DNA of 64,000 bases from positions 1 to 64,000 of the forward strand of contig CAZJZV010000001.1 in assembly GCA_964550635.1 (NCBI GenBank), in the 5' to 3' direction. Positions 25,095 to 33,918 of the stretch are shown here, one piece after another. Origin of the DNA: RGIG4097 sp964550635 (GTDB lineage: Bacteria > Bacillota > Clostridia > Christensenellales > CAG-917). A model generated the notes under the pieces. The model searched no databases and was not told the origin of the DNA. It worked only from the letters and a program-made list of their open reading frames with translations. Each line of letters opens with the position of its first letter. Within the stretch, counting starts at the first letter, position 1. A program made the translations under genes and the position numbers.

Positions 25095-27152
25095 ATGGAA
25101 CTTGAGAAAATCAAAGGCGTCGGAGAAGCCACGATAGCGAAACTTGCCGACCTCGGAATAACCACCGTAGGCGGATTGTTGTCCTTTCTTCCGAGCAAAT
25201 ACGTGAACTTGAAATTGCCCGAACCTGCATTATATGCAGAAGAAGGGCAATTTTGTTTATTTTCGGGGGAAGTGGTCAAAGCAACGGTGCCGTCGCAAAG
25301 AGGGACGAAATCTTTCACAGTCACTTTCCTTGACAAAATTTCTGACAAGAAAGTTTACTTCAAGGCGGTTTTTTATAACAGACCTTATCTTCAACCCGAA
25401 TTTGAAATCGGCAGAAGTTTTCGACTGCTATCCAAAATCAGTTTTGCAAGCGGAGAAATTCTGCTTGTCAATCCAACGGTAGAGCCCGAAGGCAAAATAA
25501 GACGACTCGGTCAAGGCGTATTCACCGTCTATCCGCTCAAAGGAATTATAGGGCAGGGCACTTTCAAAAATCTCGTTGAAAGCGCACTCGAATATCTTCG
25601 CAAGAGCGCAAATATCAATAGTGTATTCGCCGTGACGGAAGAGTATTCTTCCCCCGAATCAACTCTCAAAACAACCTATCTCACACTCTCGTCCGCGCAT
25701 ATGCCGAACAGTGCGGAGGAGTGTAAAGACGCACTGAATACGCTTGCGTCACTTGACTTTGCTTGCGGACTGTATAACTACAAAAACTCACGCAAAAACG
25801 CCTCAAAAGAGCGAAAAGTATTCTACAATTTCAAGAATTTTGGAATACTTTGGTTTGAGAACCTGCTCGATTGGGATTTGACGAGCACTCAAAAAGACAC
25901 GATGAACGAGATCTCAAACGATCTAAACTCATCGAAATCAATGTCGAGAATTGTATATGGCGACGTTGGTTCAGGCAAGTCCGTCGTTGCATATTTTGCA
26001 CTTGCAAAAGCGTTTGACGGCGGTATGCAATCGGCATACATGTGTCCGACAGAAATTCTTGCGGGGCAACAATATCAAAAATTCTTGCCACTCGCAAACG
26101 CACTCGGAATGAAGGTCGCTCTTCTCACGTCAAGCACGAAACGCGCGGACAGGGCGGAGATACTAGACGGACTGTCATCTGGTGAGATAAATGCGGTTTT
26201 CGGTACGCAGTCTCTTATCGGTGCGGAAGTTGAATACAAGTGCTTATCCCTTGCAGTCATCGACGAGCAACACAAATTCGGAGTGTCGTCAAGGACGGGA
26301 ATAGAAGAAAAGGGAGCATCTGATATTCTCACGCTCACCGCAACGCCTATCCCGCGTACTCTTGCGCTCACCGTCTACGACGATATTGACGTGTCTAAAA
26401 TCGAAAAGAGAGAAAGCGCAAAGACTCATATATCAACAAAACTCATATCCGACACCAAACTCGGAGACTTGATTGCCTATATCGCAAGAGAGTGTAGGGC
26501 GGGAAAACAAGCGTTTATCATTTGTCCTACAATCAAGGACTGCGAAGGCAACGACCTATACTCAATCGAGCAATTTGCAAAGGATTATATCGGATATTTC
26601 GATAATCTAACCGTGTCGATTTTGCACGGCAAGATGTCGGACAATGAGAAAAACGAAGTTATGCAGGGCTTTTCAAACGGTGAAATTTCAGTGCTTGTCG
26701 CAACTTCTCTCGTCGAAGTCGGAATTGACACGAAAGCAAATATCATAGCAGTGTTGAATGCGGATAGATTCGGACTTGCTTCCTTGCATCAACTACGCGG
26801 TAGAGTGGGTAGAGACGGCAGTGAAGCGTTTTGTTTCTTGCACACAAAAGCAACTTCGACTAGAGCGCTTGATAGACTCGTATCGATGAAAAACTTCGAC
26901 GACGGCAGTCTTCTTGCAGAAAAGGACCTTGAAATGCGCGGTAGCGGTGATATACTCGGTGCTCGTCAAAGCGGTAGCACGGCTACGCCGTATTTCAAAC
27001 TACCGCTCACGATAAACGTACTTCGCGATGCAAAACGAATACTTCGTAACGAAAGCAACGGAAAAGCGGTGTCGACTTGTTTCAAAGAATTGTTCAACGC
27101 GGACTACGAAGAGTTTGTGCACGCACTTGAAACAGTCACTCTAAACAGTTGA
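25095..27152 (+). CDS. recG: ATP-dependent DNA helicase RecG
   Basis: This 685-residue branch-migration helicase reverses stalled forks and resolves Holliday junctions. N-terminal wedge/OB domain starts LEKIKGVGEATIAKLADLGI. The helicase core has the P-loop GDVGSGKSVVAYFA, DEXH box VIDEQHKFGV, TLTATPIPRTLAL, and motif V-VI as LVATSLVEVGIDTKAN and QLRGRVGRDG, plus the RecG-specific TRP motif region after it (GSGDILGARQSG). Two bases separate it from fakA. Confidence 0.96.
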   Translation: MELEKIKGVGEATIAKLADLGITTVGGLLSFLPSKYVNLKLPEPALYAEEGQFCLFSGEVVKATVPSQRGTKSFTVTFLDKISDKKVYFKAVFYNRPYLQPEFEIGRSFRLLSKISFASGEILLVNPTVEPEGKIRRLGQGVFTVYPLKGIIGQGTFKNLVESALEYLRKSANINSVFAVTEEYSSPESTLKTTYLTLSSAHMPNSAEECKDALNTLASLDFACGLYNYKNSRKNASKERKVFYNFKNFGILWFENLLDWDLTSTQKDTMNEISNDLNSSKSMSRIVYGDVGSGKSVVAYFALAKAFDGGMQSAYMCPTEILAGQQYQKFLPLANALGMKVALLTSSTKRADRAEILDGLSSGEINAVFGTQSLIGAEVEYKCLSLAVIDEQHKFGVSSRTGIEEKGASDILTLTATPIPRTLALTVYDDIDVSKIEKRESAKTHISTKLISDTKLGDLIAYIARECRAGKQAFIICPTIKDCEGNDLYSIEQFAKDYIGYFDNLTVSILHGKMSDNEKNEVMQGFSNGEISVLVATSLVEVGIDTKANIIAVLNADRFGLASLHQLRGRVGRDGSEAFCFLHTKATSTRALDRLVSMKNFDDGSLLAEKDLEMRGSGDILGARQSGSTATPYFKLPLTINVLRDAKRILRNESNGKAVSTCFKELFNADYEEFVHALETVTLNS

Positions 27153-27177
27153 TTTCCGCATTCTAACTCCATAAAAT

Positions 27178-27233
27178 CGGTTGTTTGAGTGTGATGCAAC
27201 TCGGTTGCAATAGATGATAAAAGATTACAACCG
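27178..27233. other. Nested inverted repeat between recG and the CNNM-like gene
   Basis: An outer pair CGGTTGT (27178-27184)/ACAACCG (27227-27233) encloses a perfect hairpin TGCAAC-TCG-GTTGCA (27195-27209). There is no T-run, so it is not a normal terminator. It could be a protein-binding or RNA structure. Confidence 0.4.
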
Positions 27234-27353
27234 ACATACGCAATAACGAATTAAAGTTCAATTCAATAGATGAAACAATCACGCTTTTTTACGTATCATC
27301 TAACGTTGAAAGTCATCATATAGTCTTCACTGAATATCATTATATCGGTGACT

Positions 27354-28055
27354 ATGGCGACTAAAAAGAAAAACAAGTCGGATAAAATCAGCGTGTGGGC
27401 AATCAAAATCACTTTGGTTTCCTTCGCACTCTCTGCAATAATCAGTTTCTTGAGCGAGATGACCGCCGATGCAAATAGTCTCACGGTGACTGGACTCCTC
27501 CTTGCGTTTCTGATTCTTGCAAGCATAACGTTCGACGGAATAGGAGTAGCGGCAACTTCGTGTAGCGTGGACGATTTTGCGGAAGATATGAAGACGGGTC
27601 GCTATGGAGCAAAAACCGCTATCAGACTCATCGCAAACAATGAAAAAGTCTCAAACGTTTGCAACGACGTCATCGGGGATACGTTCGGAATAATATCGGG
27701 AGCATGCTCAGTCGCTATCGTGCTAAAACTCACTTCGATATTGCCGTTTGGTCATCAAAAACTGCTCTCAATCGTCATATCCGCGGTCATATCCGCACTG
27801 ACGATAGGCGGGAAAGCAATGCTCAAAGAATCCGCCATAAAGAACTCAAAGGAGTTCGTCTGGCTCGTCGCAAGGCTACTTGCAACTCTTGACCGCGATG
27901 AGAGAAAAATCAAACGGACAGTTGCAATTCAGAACAAATCGCAAAGGAAAAAATCATATGCGCTTGGACAAATTCTTAACAGAAACACAAAACCTTCCGT
28001 CAAGGACTTATGCGGAAAATCTCATCTTGAAAGGCAAGGTGAAAGTTGGCGGTAG
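27354..28055 (+). CDS. CNNM/DUF21-like integral membrane protein
   Basis: This 233-residue protein has four hydrophobic segments in its first 160 residues. FDGIGVAATSCSVDDF, AEDMKTGRYGAKTAIRLI and VSNVCNDVIGDTFGIISGACS resemble the small CorB/CNNM-type (DUF21) membrane proteins of Clostridia, which lack CBS domains. A transport role for Mg2+ or Co2+ is only an analogy. The start is uncertain (GTG 27348 or ATG 27354; neither has a Shine-Dalgarno). The last 32 residues are read out of frame through the start of tlyA; this 98-base overlap is long and suggests that the original stop was lost. Confidence 0.7.
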   Translation: MATKKKNKSDKISVWAIKITLVSFALSAIISFLSEMTADANSLTVTGLLLAFLILASITFDGIGVAATSCSVDDFAEDMKTGRYGAKTAIRLIANNEKVSNVCNDVIGDTFGIISGACSVAIVLKLTSILPFGHQKLLSIVISAVISALTIGGKAMLKESAIKNSKEFVWLVARLLATLDRDERKIKRTVAIQNKSQRKKSYALGQILNRNTKPSVKDLCGKSHLERQGESWR

Positions 28056-28665
28056 AGTGATTTTGAAACCGTCTTACGACGTGGACGACGGAGCGGAAAT
28101 CGAGATAATCTCGGACGAAGGCTACGCGTCTCAAGGCGCATACAAACTCATCGAAGGTTTGAAGGTTTTCGGCGTAAACGTGAAAGGGAAGGACGCTATT
28201 GATATTGGTTGCAGCAACGGCGGTTTCACCGACGTACTTCTACGTAGCGACGTGAAAAGCGTGCTTGCAGTTGACGTTGCCGATTGCGCACTTCCGCCTG
28301 AAATTTTGTCCGACGACAGAGTGACTTTTCTCAAGGCAAACGCAAGAGATTTGACCGTTTCGCCCGTTGATTTTGCCTGCACGGACGTCAGTTTCATATC
28401 CTTGAAACTCATTCTTCCCACAATATTCAACGCATTGAAACAGGGCGGGGAGTGTATTGCACTCATCAAACCGCAGTTTGAACTTGGCAAATCCGCACTC
28501 AACAAAAAAGGGATAGTACTGTCCAAAAAAGATAGGCAAAAGTCAATCGAAATGGTGAAAGGCTACGCACTTGAATGCGGTTTTGAGATATTAGGAGTTA
28601 CACCGTCCCCGGTCTTTTACGACAACAAAAACAAGGAATACTTGCTCTACGTGAAAAAACCTTAA
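27958..28665 (+). CDS. tlyA: TlyA family rRNA 2'-O-methyltransferase / hemolysin-like protein
   Basis: This 235-residue protein has an N-terminal S4 RNA-binding domain (MRLDKFLTETQNLPSRTYAENLILKGKVKVGG) and a C-terminal FtsJ-like SAM methyltransferase domain with AIDIGCSNGGFTDVLLR and LIKPQFELGKSALNKKGIV. Mycobacterial TlyA methylates 16S and 23S rRNA; the Firmicutes protein YqxC is its homologue. The ATG at 27958 is preceded by AAAGGAAAAA and starts exactly at the S4 domain. Usual Firmicutes neighbours nadK, argR and recN follow after an insertion of two minus-strand genes. Confidence 0.93.
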   Translation: MRLDKFLTETQNLPSRTYAENLILKGKVKVGGRVILKPSYDVDDGAEIEIISDEGYASQGAYKLIEGLKVFGVNVKGKDAIDIGCSNGGFTDVLLRSDVKSVLAVDVADCALPPEILSDDRVTFLKANARDLTVSPVDFACTDVSFISLKLILPTIFNALKQGGECIALIKPQFELGKSALNKKGIVLSKKDRQKSIEMVKGYALECGFEILGVTPSPVFYDNKNKEYLLYVKKP

Positions 28666-28800
28666 TAAATCGCCTTACGAAATAATCACCGATGAAGGTT
28701 CAAAAGCGGGCATTTTCATATAAGCAAAATGGCAGTCAATCGTGATTTCGCTTGTATATTGAAAACTCTATGAACAATCTTGAATAGAGAATAATAAAAA

Positions 28801-28826
28801 AAACGGCGTGTAGCCGTTTGTTTTTT
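28801..28826. terminator. Bidirectional terminator
   Basis: AAACGGC/GCCGTTT hairpin flanked by A-run and T-run (28796-28826), so it works on both strands. On the minus strand it follows the small membrane-peptide gene by 14 bases; on the plus strand it could end tlyA. Confidence 0.75.
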
Positions 28827-28832
28827 ATATCG

Positions 28833-28949
28833 TCAATGCTTCTTTTGTCGCACGAAAACCAAAGTCAAAATCACTACCGCGACAAGCAATCCGGCAATTC
28901 CCGACACGACCTTGATGGCAAATTCAGATGCACAAATCAAATTTATCAT
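28833..28949 (-). CDS. Putative leaderless 38-residue membrane peptide
   Basis: A 38-codon frame begins MINLICASEFAIKV, continues with a hydrophobic stretch (SGIAGLLVAVVILTLVFV, about residues 16-33) and ends RQKKH. This is a single-pass peptide with a basic cytoplasmic tail. It has a transcription unit of its own: a near-consensus promoter (28956-28984) that puts the transcript start at or within a base or two of the ATG, and a terminator just past the stop. No Shine-Dalgarno is possible, so it would be translated as a leaderless mRNA. No family recognised. Confidence 0.6.
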   Translation of the reverse strand: MINLICASEFAIKVVSGIAGLLVAVVILTLVFVRQKKH

Positions 28950-28955
28950 ATTTCG

Positions 28956-28984
28956 ATTATATTTTTCTCACCGAAAAAAGTCAA
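28956..28984 (-). promoter_or_regulatory. Near-consensus promoter of the small membrane-peptide gene
   Basis: Minus-strand TTGACT (28979-28984), 17 bases, TATAAT (28956-28961), then six bases and ATG. The predicted +1 coincides with the start codon. Confidence 0.8.
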
Positions 28985-29072
28985 GGATAATCGCACCATA
29001 TCGCCAATCCCGAAACATTTTCGCAGTGAATAGGGTAGATTTATATAGTTTTCCAAAGCAATTTAGAAACCA

Positions 29073-29103
29073 CCGACTATTGTTTGTTTCTCTCAGTAGT
29101 CGG
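29073..29103 (-). terminator. Weak terminator-like hairpin after the GH30 gene
   Basis: CCGACTA/TAGTCGG stem with a 17-base loop, 10 bases past the minus-strand stop, followed on that strand by TGGTTTCT. The T-run is poor. Confidence 0.45.
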
Positions 29104-29112
29104 CGGGCGCTA

Positions 29113-30639
29113 TTACTTTGACAGGACGTACGTCCTAATGCTTTTTGCAGGTGCTTCAAGTTTGTTCGAAAACTCTTGCTCACTTTCTACAAATTTTCCC
29201 TGAGCAGACGTCGTCACCGTCTTTGCGTGAGAGTAGCCTTTCAGATGAGAAAATTCTACAACCTTATCGTTATTTGAGTCGTTTAGAATCGCGATAACAA
29301 GTCTGCCATCGGGTTTCTTGAATGCCACGGTGTCAATTTTGCACCAACCGAAAGCATCGTTCAATTCCGCCTTGACTCTGACGTCGCCCGCGTCGATATA
29401 CTGCATAATGGTTTTGTAGGCATAGTAGCGGTAAGTCATTGAAATTTCGTGCGTATCCTTGTCGAGATACACCAAACCATCCTCATATCCGCCAAAAGCA
29501 AGTCCGAGCCACCAAGACCATTCAGTTACGTTGCTATACGCTAAATCTTTCAACAAAACTTTGCTTGAATACAGTCCCATATCAATGGACTCATCGACAC
29601 CCCATTGCATAACGCAATATTCGGACATGGTGAGTTTTTTATTGTAACCTTGTTTTTTCAGATATTTTTGGAACTCTTTACGTATTTCGTTCGAGTCTTC
29701 GGCGCCGTATGAGTGCATGGACAATTCTTCAAGTTCGTCAAAATAATCGTATTTTGCAAACTCTTCAAGATACTCTTTCACGTAAGCATTCGTTTGGTTG
29801 AGATTAATATTGCCGCTTTCAAATATATCCATATGGAAATTCGTACCGTTTTCGGCGTTGAATGCGGTCATTTTTTTGTAGAAAACGTCGTAAAACTTCG
29901 CAAGGTCTTTATAATCAAAGTGGCAACCTTGTTGTATCGAACCGTCGCCGCCCCAATCCCATTGCGGTTCGTTGACGGGACTGAGATAGATTTCGACGTC
30001 CGTATATCCGTTGGAGTCGAGAAGACGTTTGATATAATGCGAGCAAATCAAATAGTAGTCGGAATACGCACCGTATTCGTTTTCCATAAGGTTGTTTTCA
30101 CCGGCACTTCTTCCGTGAGTCATATGACTTTTTGTGAGCAGATAGTGCGGTGAACCACTGAATATGATGAGTTTGGTTATATCGCCGATTTCAAATGCCT
30201 TCATCATCATAGCGATATATGCGGAGTCGCGGGAAAAGTCATAGTTGTTTACGTCCGCAAAAGAGGAGTCGTCAACATATTTCGACGAATCGAAAAAACT
30301 CTCCGTCTTTCTGTCATCGTCATAGGTGCAGTCGTCAAGTTCGATTGAGCCGTCGCCGAGATTATAGCGGAAAATTTCAAGATCCAGTCCGTCGTCGCCA
30401 TATAATAGTGAAATCACGTCGTCCTGCACGTCTTCGGGAAAATTTTCTCCGAGCGGACGGAAATTCCAGGACGATGAAGTGCCGAATCCGTTGAAAGTTT
30501 GATAGGTTACTTTCTCGTCAAAACTGACGGTAGGGTATAGAGAAATAGCGGAATACGCAATGGCAAAAGAGTATCCAACCAAAACCGCTAACGATAGAAA
30601 AACGCCGACAACTGTCAATACGACTTTCTTTTTTTTCAT
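29113..30639 (-). CDS. GH30-type glycoside hydrolase, membrane-anchored or secreted
   Basis: This 508-residue protein begins with four Lys and one hydrophobic helix (residues 6-33), so it is exported and may stay anchored. The catalytic (beta/alpha)8 barrel shows FNGFGTSSSW near the start, the acid/base Glu224 in YLSPVNEPQWDWGG and the nucleophile Glu340 in KLTMSEYCVMQWG; the C-terminal part resembles the GH30 side beta-domain (YRYYAYKTIMQYIDAGDVRVKA). Family members cleave beta-1,6-galactan, xylan or glucosylceramide; the substrate here is unknown. GGGGATGA precedes ATG. It splits the usual tlyA-nadK junction, so it is probably an insertion in this lineage. Confidence 0.85.
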   Translation of the reverse strand: MKKKKVVLTVVGVFLSLAVLVGYSFAIAYSAISLYPTVSFDEKVTYQTFNGFGTSSSWNFRPLGENFPEDVQDDVISLLYGDDGLDLEIFRYNLGDGSIELDDCTYDDDRKTESFFDSSKYVDDSSFADVNNYDFSRDSAYIAMMMKAFEIGDITKLIIFSGSPHYLLTKSHMTHGRSAGENNLMENEYGAYSDYYLICSHYIKRLLDSNGYTDVEIYLSPVNEPQWDWGGDGSIQQGCHFDYKDLAKFYDVFYKKMTAFNAENGTNFHMDIFESGNINLNQTNAYVKEYLEEFAKYDYFDELEELSMHSYGAEDSNEIRKEFQKYLKKQGYNKKLTMSEYCVMQWGVDESIDMGLYSSKVLLKDLAYSNVTEWSWWLGLAFGGYEDGLVYLDKDTHEISMTYRYYAYKTIMQYIDAGDVRVKAELNDAFGWCKIDTVAFKKPDGRLVIAILNDSNNDKVVEFSHLKGYSHAKTVTTSAQGKFVESEQEFSNKLEAPAKSIRTYVLSK

Positions 30640-30669
30640 AAGTTCATCCCCGACTTTTGATTTTTATAC

Positions 30670-30698
30670 ATTATAACAAATGGTGTTTGAAGTTTCAA
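30670..30698 (-). promoter_or_regulatory. Promoter of the GH30 gene
   Basis: Minus-strand TTGAAA (30693-30698), 17 bases, TATAAT (30670-30675). Confidence 0.82.
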
Positions 30699-30753
30699 TA
30701 TCTGATACAAAATTTATAAAATAAATTTATTTCAAAATAATATGCAAAACGAC

Positions 30754-30782
30754 TTGTATAAACTTATAAAATATTGTATAAT
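30754..30782 (+). promoter_or_regulatory. Promoter of nadK-argR-recN
   Basis: TTGTAT (30754-30759), 17 bases, TATAAT (30777-30782), 29 bases before ATG 30812. Confidence 0.82.
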
Positions 30783-30811
30783 TCTGTTTACTTGCAAACA
30801 ATAGGCGGCAC

Positions 30812-31588
30812 ATGAAGATAGCAACTTACGTCAAACCGACGCTCAAAGATAATCCGTCGCGTATCGCGATTTTGGAAGGGCTTAAATCTCTTCCGGGCTT
30901 TGACGTGGTCGAAACCGAAACTATCGACAATGCGGTAGATGCGAATGCGTATCTCGTTTTCGGCGGGGACGGCACGATGCTTTATGCAGGAGTTAATTCA
31001 CCTTGCAAAATTCTCGGCGTAAACCTTGGAAACGTTGGTTTTCTCGCAGAGTACGAGGCAAATACGGACGTTGAAGTCATCGCAAACGCGCTCAAATCCG
31101 CGCCCACAAAGGAAAGGGGATTGTTGAAAGCAAAAATCGGCGGGGCGGACGTGTATGCGCTCAACGATTTTACCGTGCGTAGCACGAGTTATCGTCCGAT
31201 AAATATCACTCTCAAAACGGACGAAAAGTACGTTGACAAATACCACGCGGACGGACTTATCGTGTCATCACCCACAGGCTCGACCGCATATTCGCTATCC
31301 GCAGGAGGACCGGTGCTTGCGCCCGACGTCGAAGGGATAGTTGTCAATCCCGTTTGTCCGCACTCTTTGCACTCACGCGCAATCGTTTTATCCCCGAAAT
31401 CAACCGTGGAAATCATCCCTGATTGCGACGATGCGATAGTTGTCGCGGACGGCAACGAAGTCGGCGGTTGCGGCGGTGGTATACAAATCACTTTCGGCGA
31501 AAAAAAGGCGGTATTCATCGAAAATTCCGCTCACGACTTCTATAAAAAACTACTCGAAAAAATGAACAGATGGGGAGTTACTGACTGA
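30812..31588 (+). CDS. nadK: NAD kinase
   Basis: This 258-residue enzyme makes NADP from NAD and ATP. Conserved elements: VFGGDGTMLYAG (GGDG, catalytic Asp), LGVNLGNVGFLAEY, ALNDFTVRS (NE/D site) and SPTGSTAYSLSAGGPVLAP. Length is typical of the short Firmicutes form. AGGCGGCAC precedes ATG. It heads a nadK-argR-recN unit as in many Clostridia. Confidence 0.95.
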   Translation: MKIATYVKPTLKDNPSRIAILEGLKSLPGFDVVETETIDNAVDANAYLVFGGDGTMLYAGVNSPCKILGVNLGNVGFLAEYEANTDVEVIANALKSAPTKERGLLKAKIGGADVYALNDFTVRSTSYRPINITLKTDEKYVDKYHADGLIVSSPTGSTAYSLSAGGPVLAPDVEGIVVNPVCPHSLHSRAIVLSPKSTVEIIPDCDDAIVVADGNEVGGCGGGIQITFGEKKAVFIENSAHDFYKKLLEKMNRWGVTD

Positions 31589-31604
31589 CCATCGGGAGGA
31601 AAAT

Positions 31605-32060
31605 ATGGCAAGAGCAACAAGACAACTTAAAATCCTTGAAATCATCGCGAAAAACGATATAGATACGCAAGAAGAACTCGTCAAACGTCTCAAAGACGAC
31701 GGCTTTGACGTCACTCAAGCGACTGTCAGCAGGGATATTAAAAATATGGGTATCATCAAGGTTTTGACGACGGACGGCAGACATTATAAGTACGTCGCGC
31801 AACAACCCACCGAACCCAGTTCGTCTGATAAGTACATAAAGATTTTCAAGAATACCGTATTGTCCATTCGCACTGCGGACAACCTTATCGTCGTCAAGAC
31901 CGAAGACGGCAGTGCAAACGCCGCCGCGGCACTTATCGACCGCTTGGACTACGACGAAGTCGTAGGAGTTATCGCAGGTGACAACACGATTTTCATCGCA
32001 GTTGACGACGCCAACCACGCAATCAAGGTTGCGGATATGCTCGAAGACCTTCTTCAATAA
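31605..32060 (+). CDS. argR: Arginine repressor ArgR
   Basis: This 151-residue regulator has an N-terminal winged helix (RQLKILEIIAKNDIDTQEELVKRLKDDGFDVTQATVSRDIKNMG) and a C-terminal hexamerisation and arginine-binding domain with VVGVIAGDNTIFIAVDD. With arginine bound it represses biosynthesis and activates catabolism genes; none lie in this window. GGGAGGAAAAT is a strong ribosome-binding site. recN follows 2 bases after the stop. Confidence 0.95.
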   Translation: MARATRQLKILEIIAKNDIDTQEELVKRLKDDGFDVTQATVSRDIKNMGIIKVLTTDGRHYKYVAQQPTEPSSSDKYIKIFKNTVLSIRTADNLIVVKTEDGSANAAAALIDRLDYDEVVGVIAGDNTIFIAVDDANHAIKVADMLEDLLQ

Positions 32061-32062
32061 CA

Positions 32063-33757
32063 ATGATAAAAAGTCTTGCTATCACCAATATCGCGCTCAT
32101 TGACAAACTCGAAGTGGAGTTTGGCGATAAACTCAACGTTTTGAGCGGCGAAACGGGCGCGGGTAAATCTATCATTATAGATTCCGTCGGCTTCGTGCTT
32201 GGTGATAGGGCGGACAAATCTTTGATACGTTACGGCACGGATTTCGCAGTCGTTGAAGCGGTTTTTGAAAACTACGAAACGGATAGCGTCAACGACTGCC
32301 TTGACGAAAACGGTATCGACAAAGAAGAAATCCTAATACTTCGTAGAAAAATGACCGTGGACGGCAAAAACGAATGCCGTATCAACGGAAGAATTACCAC
32401 TCTTGCGACTTTGCGCGGACTCACTGCACTTCTTGTGGATATTCACGGACAACACGAGCATCAATCTTTGCTCGACTCGTCCACTCATCTCGGACTTCTC
32501 GACAGTTTGGGTGGGGGCAAGATTGACGACGTGAAAGCGGAAGTCAGACGTATTCACTCATCCTACGTCGAACTCAAACGTGAACTCGGCGCAATCGGAA
32601 ATCAGGCGGACAGAGAAAGAAAACTCGACGTTTTGTCCTATCAGATTGCCGAAATCGAAAAAGCGGACGTCAAAGAAGGGGAAGAAGAAGAACTCCTTGA
32701 GAAAAGAAAACGTATCCGCAATCTCGAAAAAATACTCGACGCTCTTCAAAGTGCGAAAGAACTGCTCGACGGCTATGAATCGACCGCGGTTTCAAGTGCA
32801 CTGAAAACCACTATTGCCACTCTCAATCTCATTTCTCAATACGATAATCGCATCGAAGGACTCAACGAGCGTTTGTACGACGCAAGAGAAGAAGTTATCG
32901 ACGTTGCGGAAACCGTCAAAGACTTCTTGAACGAACTCGACTACGACAAATTCAGTGCGGACGAAATTGAATCTCGACTTGAAATCGTGCGCGGAATGCA
33001 AAGAAAATACGGCGGAAGTTATCAAAGTCTGACCGAATTTTACGAGAAGGCAAAGGAAGAATATTCTATCCTTGAAAATTCCGCAGAGAGAGTGGAATAT
33101 CTTGAAAAAGAGATTTCAAAAACCGCAAAATCTCTCGTATCGTCTGCTCAAAAACTCACGGATATTCGTGAAAAAATCGCTAAATCCTTTGAAAAGAGCA
33201 TACTATCCGAACTCAAAGATCTCGGAATGGGCGGTAGCACGTTCAAAGTCGGTATCACGTCGACGGACGATCCCGATGATATATCCGAAACCGGCGCGGA
33301 CGTCGTTGAATTTTTGATTTCACCGAACCCCGGCGAGCCGTTGAAACCCCTTGCAAAAATCATTTCAGGCGGTGAAATGTCGAGATTTATGCTTGCTCTC
33401 AAGAACATTCTTGCGGACGTTGACGGCATAGGAACTATGATTTTCGACGAGATAGACACTGGAATTTCAGGCAATATATCAGCAGTCGTCGCAGAGAAAA
33501 TGTGCAACGTATCAAGAAAACGTCAAGTCATCGCAGTTACGCATATGCCTGCACTCGCATCCATGGCGGATACACACTATTTGATTGCCAAATCCACCGA
33601 AAACGGCAAAACGCACACTCATCTCGACCTTCTTGAAAACAACGTTGAAGAGATTGCAAGACTGCTTGGCGGAAAAGATTACTCAACACACGCAATACCG
33701 CACGCGGTTGAAATGCAAAATTGGGCAAACGAATACAAAACGTCCATTGAAAAGTAA
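32063..33757 (+). CDS. recN: DNA repair ATPase RecN
   Basis: This 564-residue SMC-like protein holds broken DNA ends for recombination. It starts MIKSLAITNIALIDKLEVEF with Walker A GETGAGKSIIIDSV; two long coiled-coil arms (about 155-235 and 250-370) follow; the C-terminal head has the ABC signature IISGGEMSRFMLALKNIL and Walker B MIFDEIDTGISG, then AVTHMPALA. Complete. A terminator follows; spoIVB and spo0A, the usual next genes, are not here. Confidence 0.96.
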   Translation: MIKSLAITNIALIDKLEVEFGDKLNVLSGETGAGKSIIIDSVGFVLGDRADKSLIRYGTDFAVVEAVFENYETDSVNDCLDENGIDKEEILILRRKMTVDGKNECRINGRITTLATLRGLTALLVDIHGQHEHQSLLDSSTHLGLLDSLGGGKIDDVKAEVRRIHSSYVELKRELGAIGNQADRERKLDVLSYQIAEIEKADVKEGEEEELLEKRKRIRNLEKILDALQSAKELLDGYESTAVSSALKTTIATLNLISQYDNRIEGLNERLYDAREEVIDVAETVKDFLNELDYDKFSADEIESRLEIVRGMQRKYGGSYQSLTEFYEKAKEEYSILENSAERVEYLEKEISKTAKSLVSSAQKLTDIREKIAKSFEKSILSELKDLGMGGSTFKVGITSTDDPDDISETGADVVEFLISPNPGEPLKPLAKIISGGEMSRFMLALKNILADVDGIGTMIFDEIDTGISGNISAVVAEKMCNVSRKRQVIAVTHMPALASMADTHYLIAKSTENGKTHTHLDLLENNVEEIARLLGGKDYSTHAIPHAVEMQNWANEYKTSIEK

Positions 33758-33829
33758 TCGGAGTTAATCAAGAATTTTGTTTATCAAACTCAATAATCAG
33801 ATAGAATTTGCTTAAATCAAATATATTAT

Positions 33830-33856
33830 GCGGAGCAAAACGCTCCGCTATTTTTT
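33830..33856 (+). terminator. Terminator after recN
   Basis: GCGGAGC/GCTCCGC stem (33830-33848) followed by TATTTTTT. Confidence 0.85.
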
Positions 33857-33918
33857 ATCCGCGAATTAAAATTGCTTTTATTACATTAAAATCTATAATT
33901 ATCAATCAAGTTTTTGTC

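Noticed and set aside
28818..29033. Plus-strand frame of 71 codons opposite the small membrane-peptide gene
   Set aside because: No promoter or ribosome-binding site on that strand; the minus-strand promoter, frame and terminator explain the region better.
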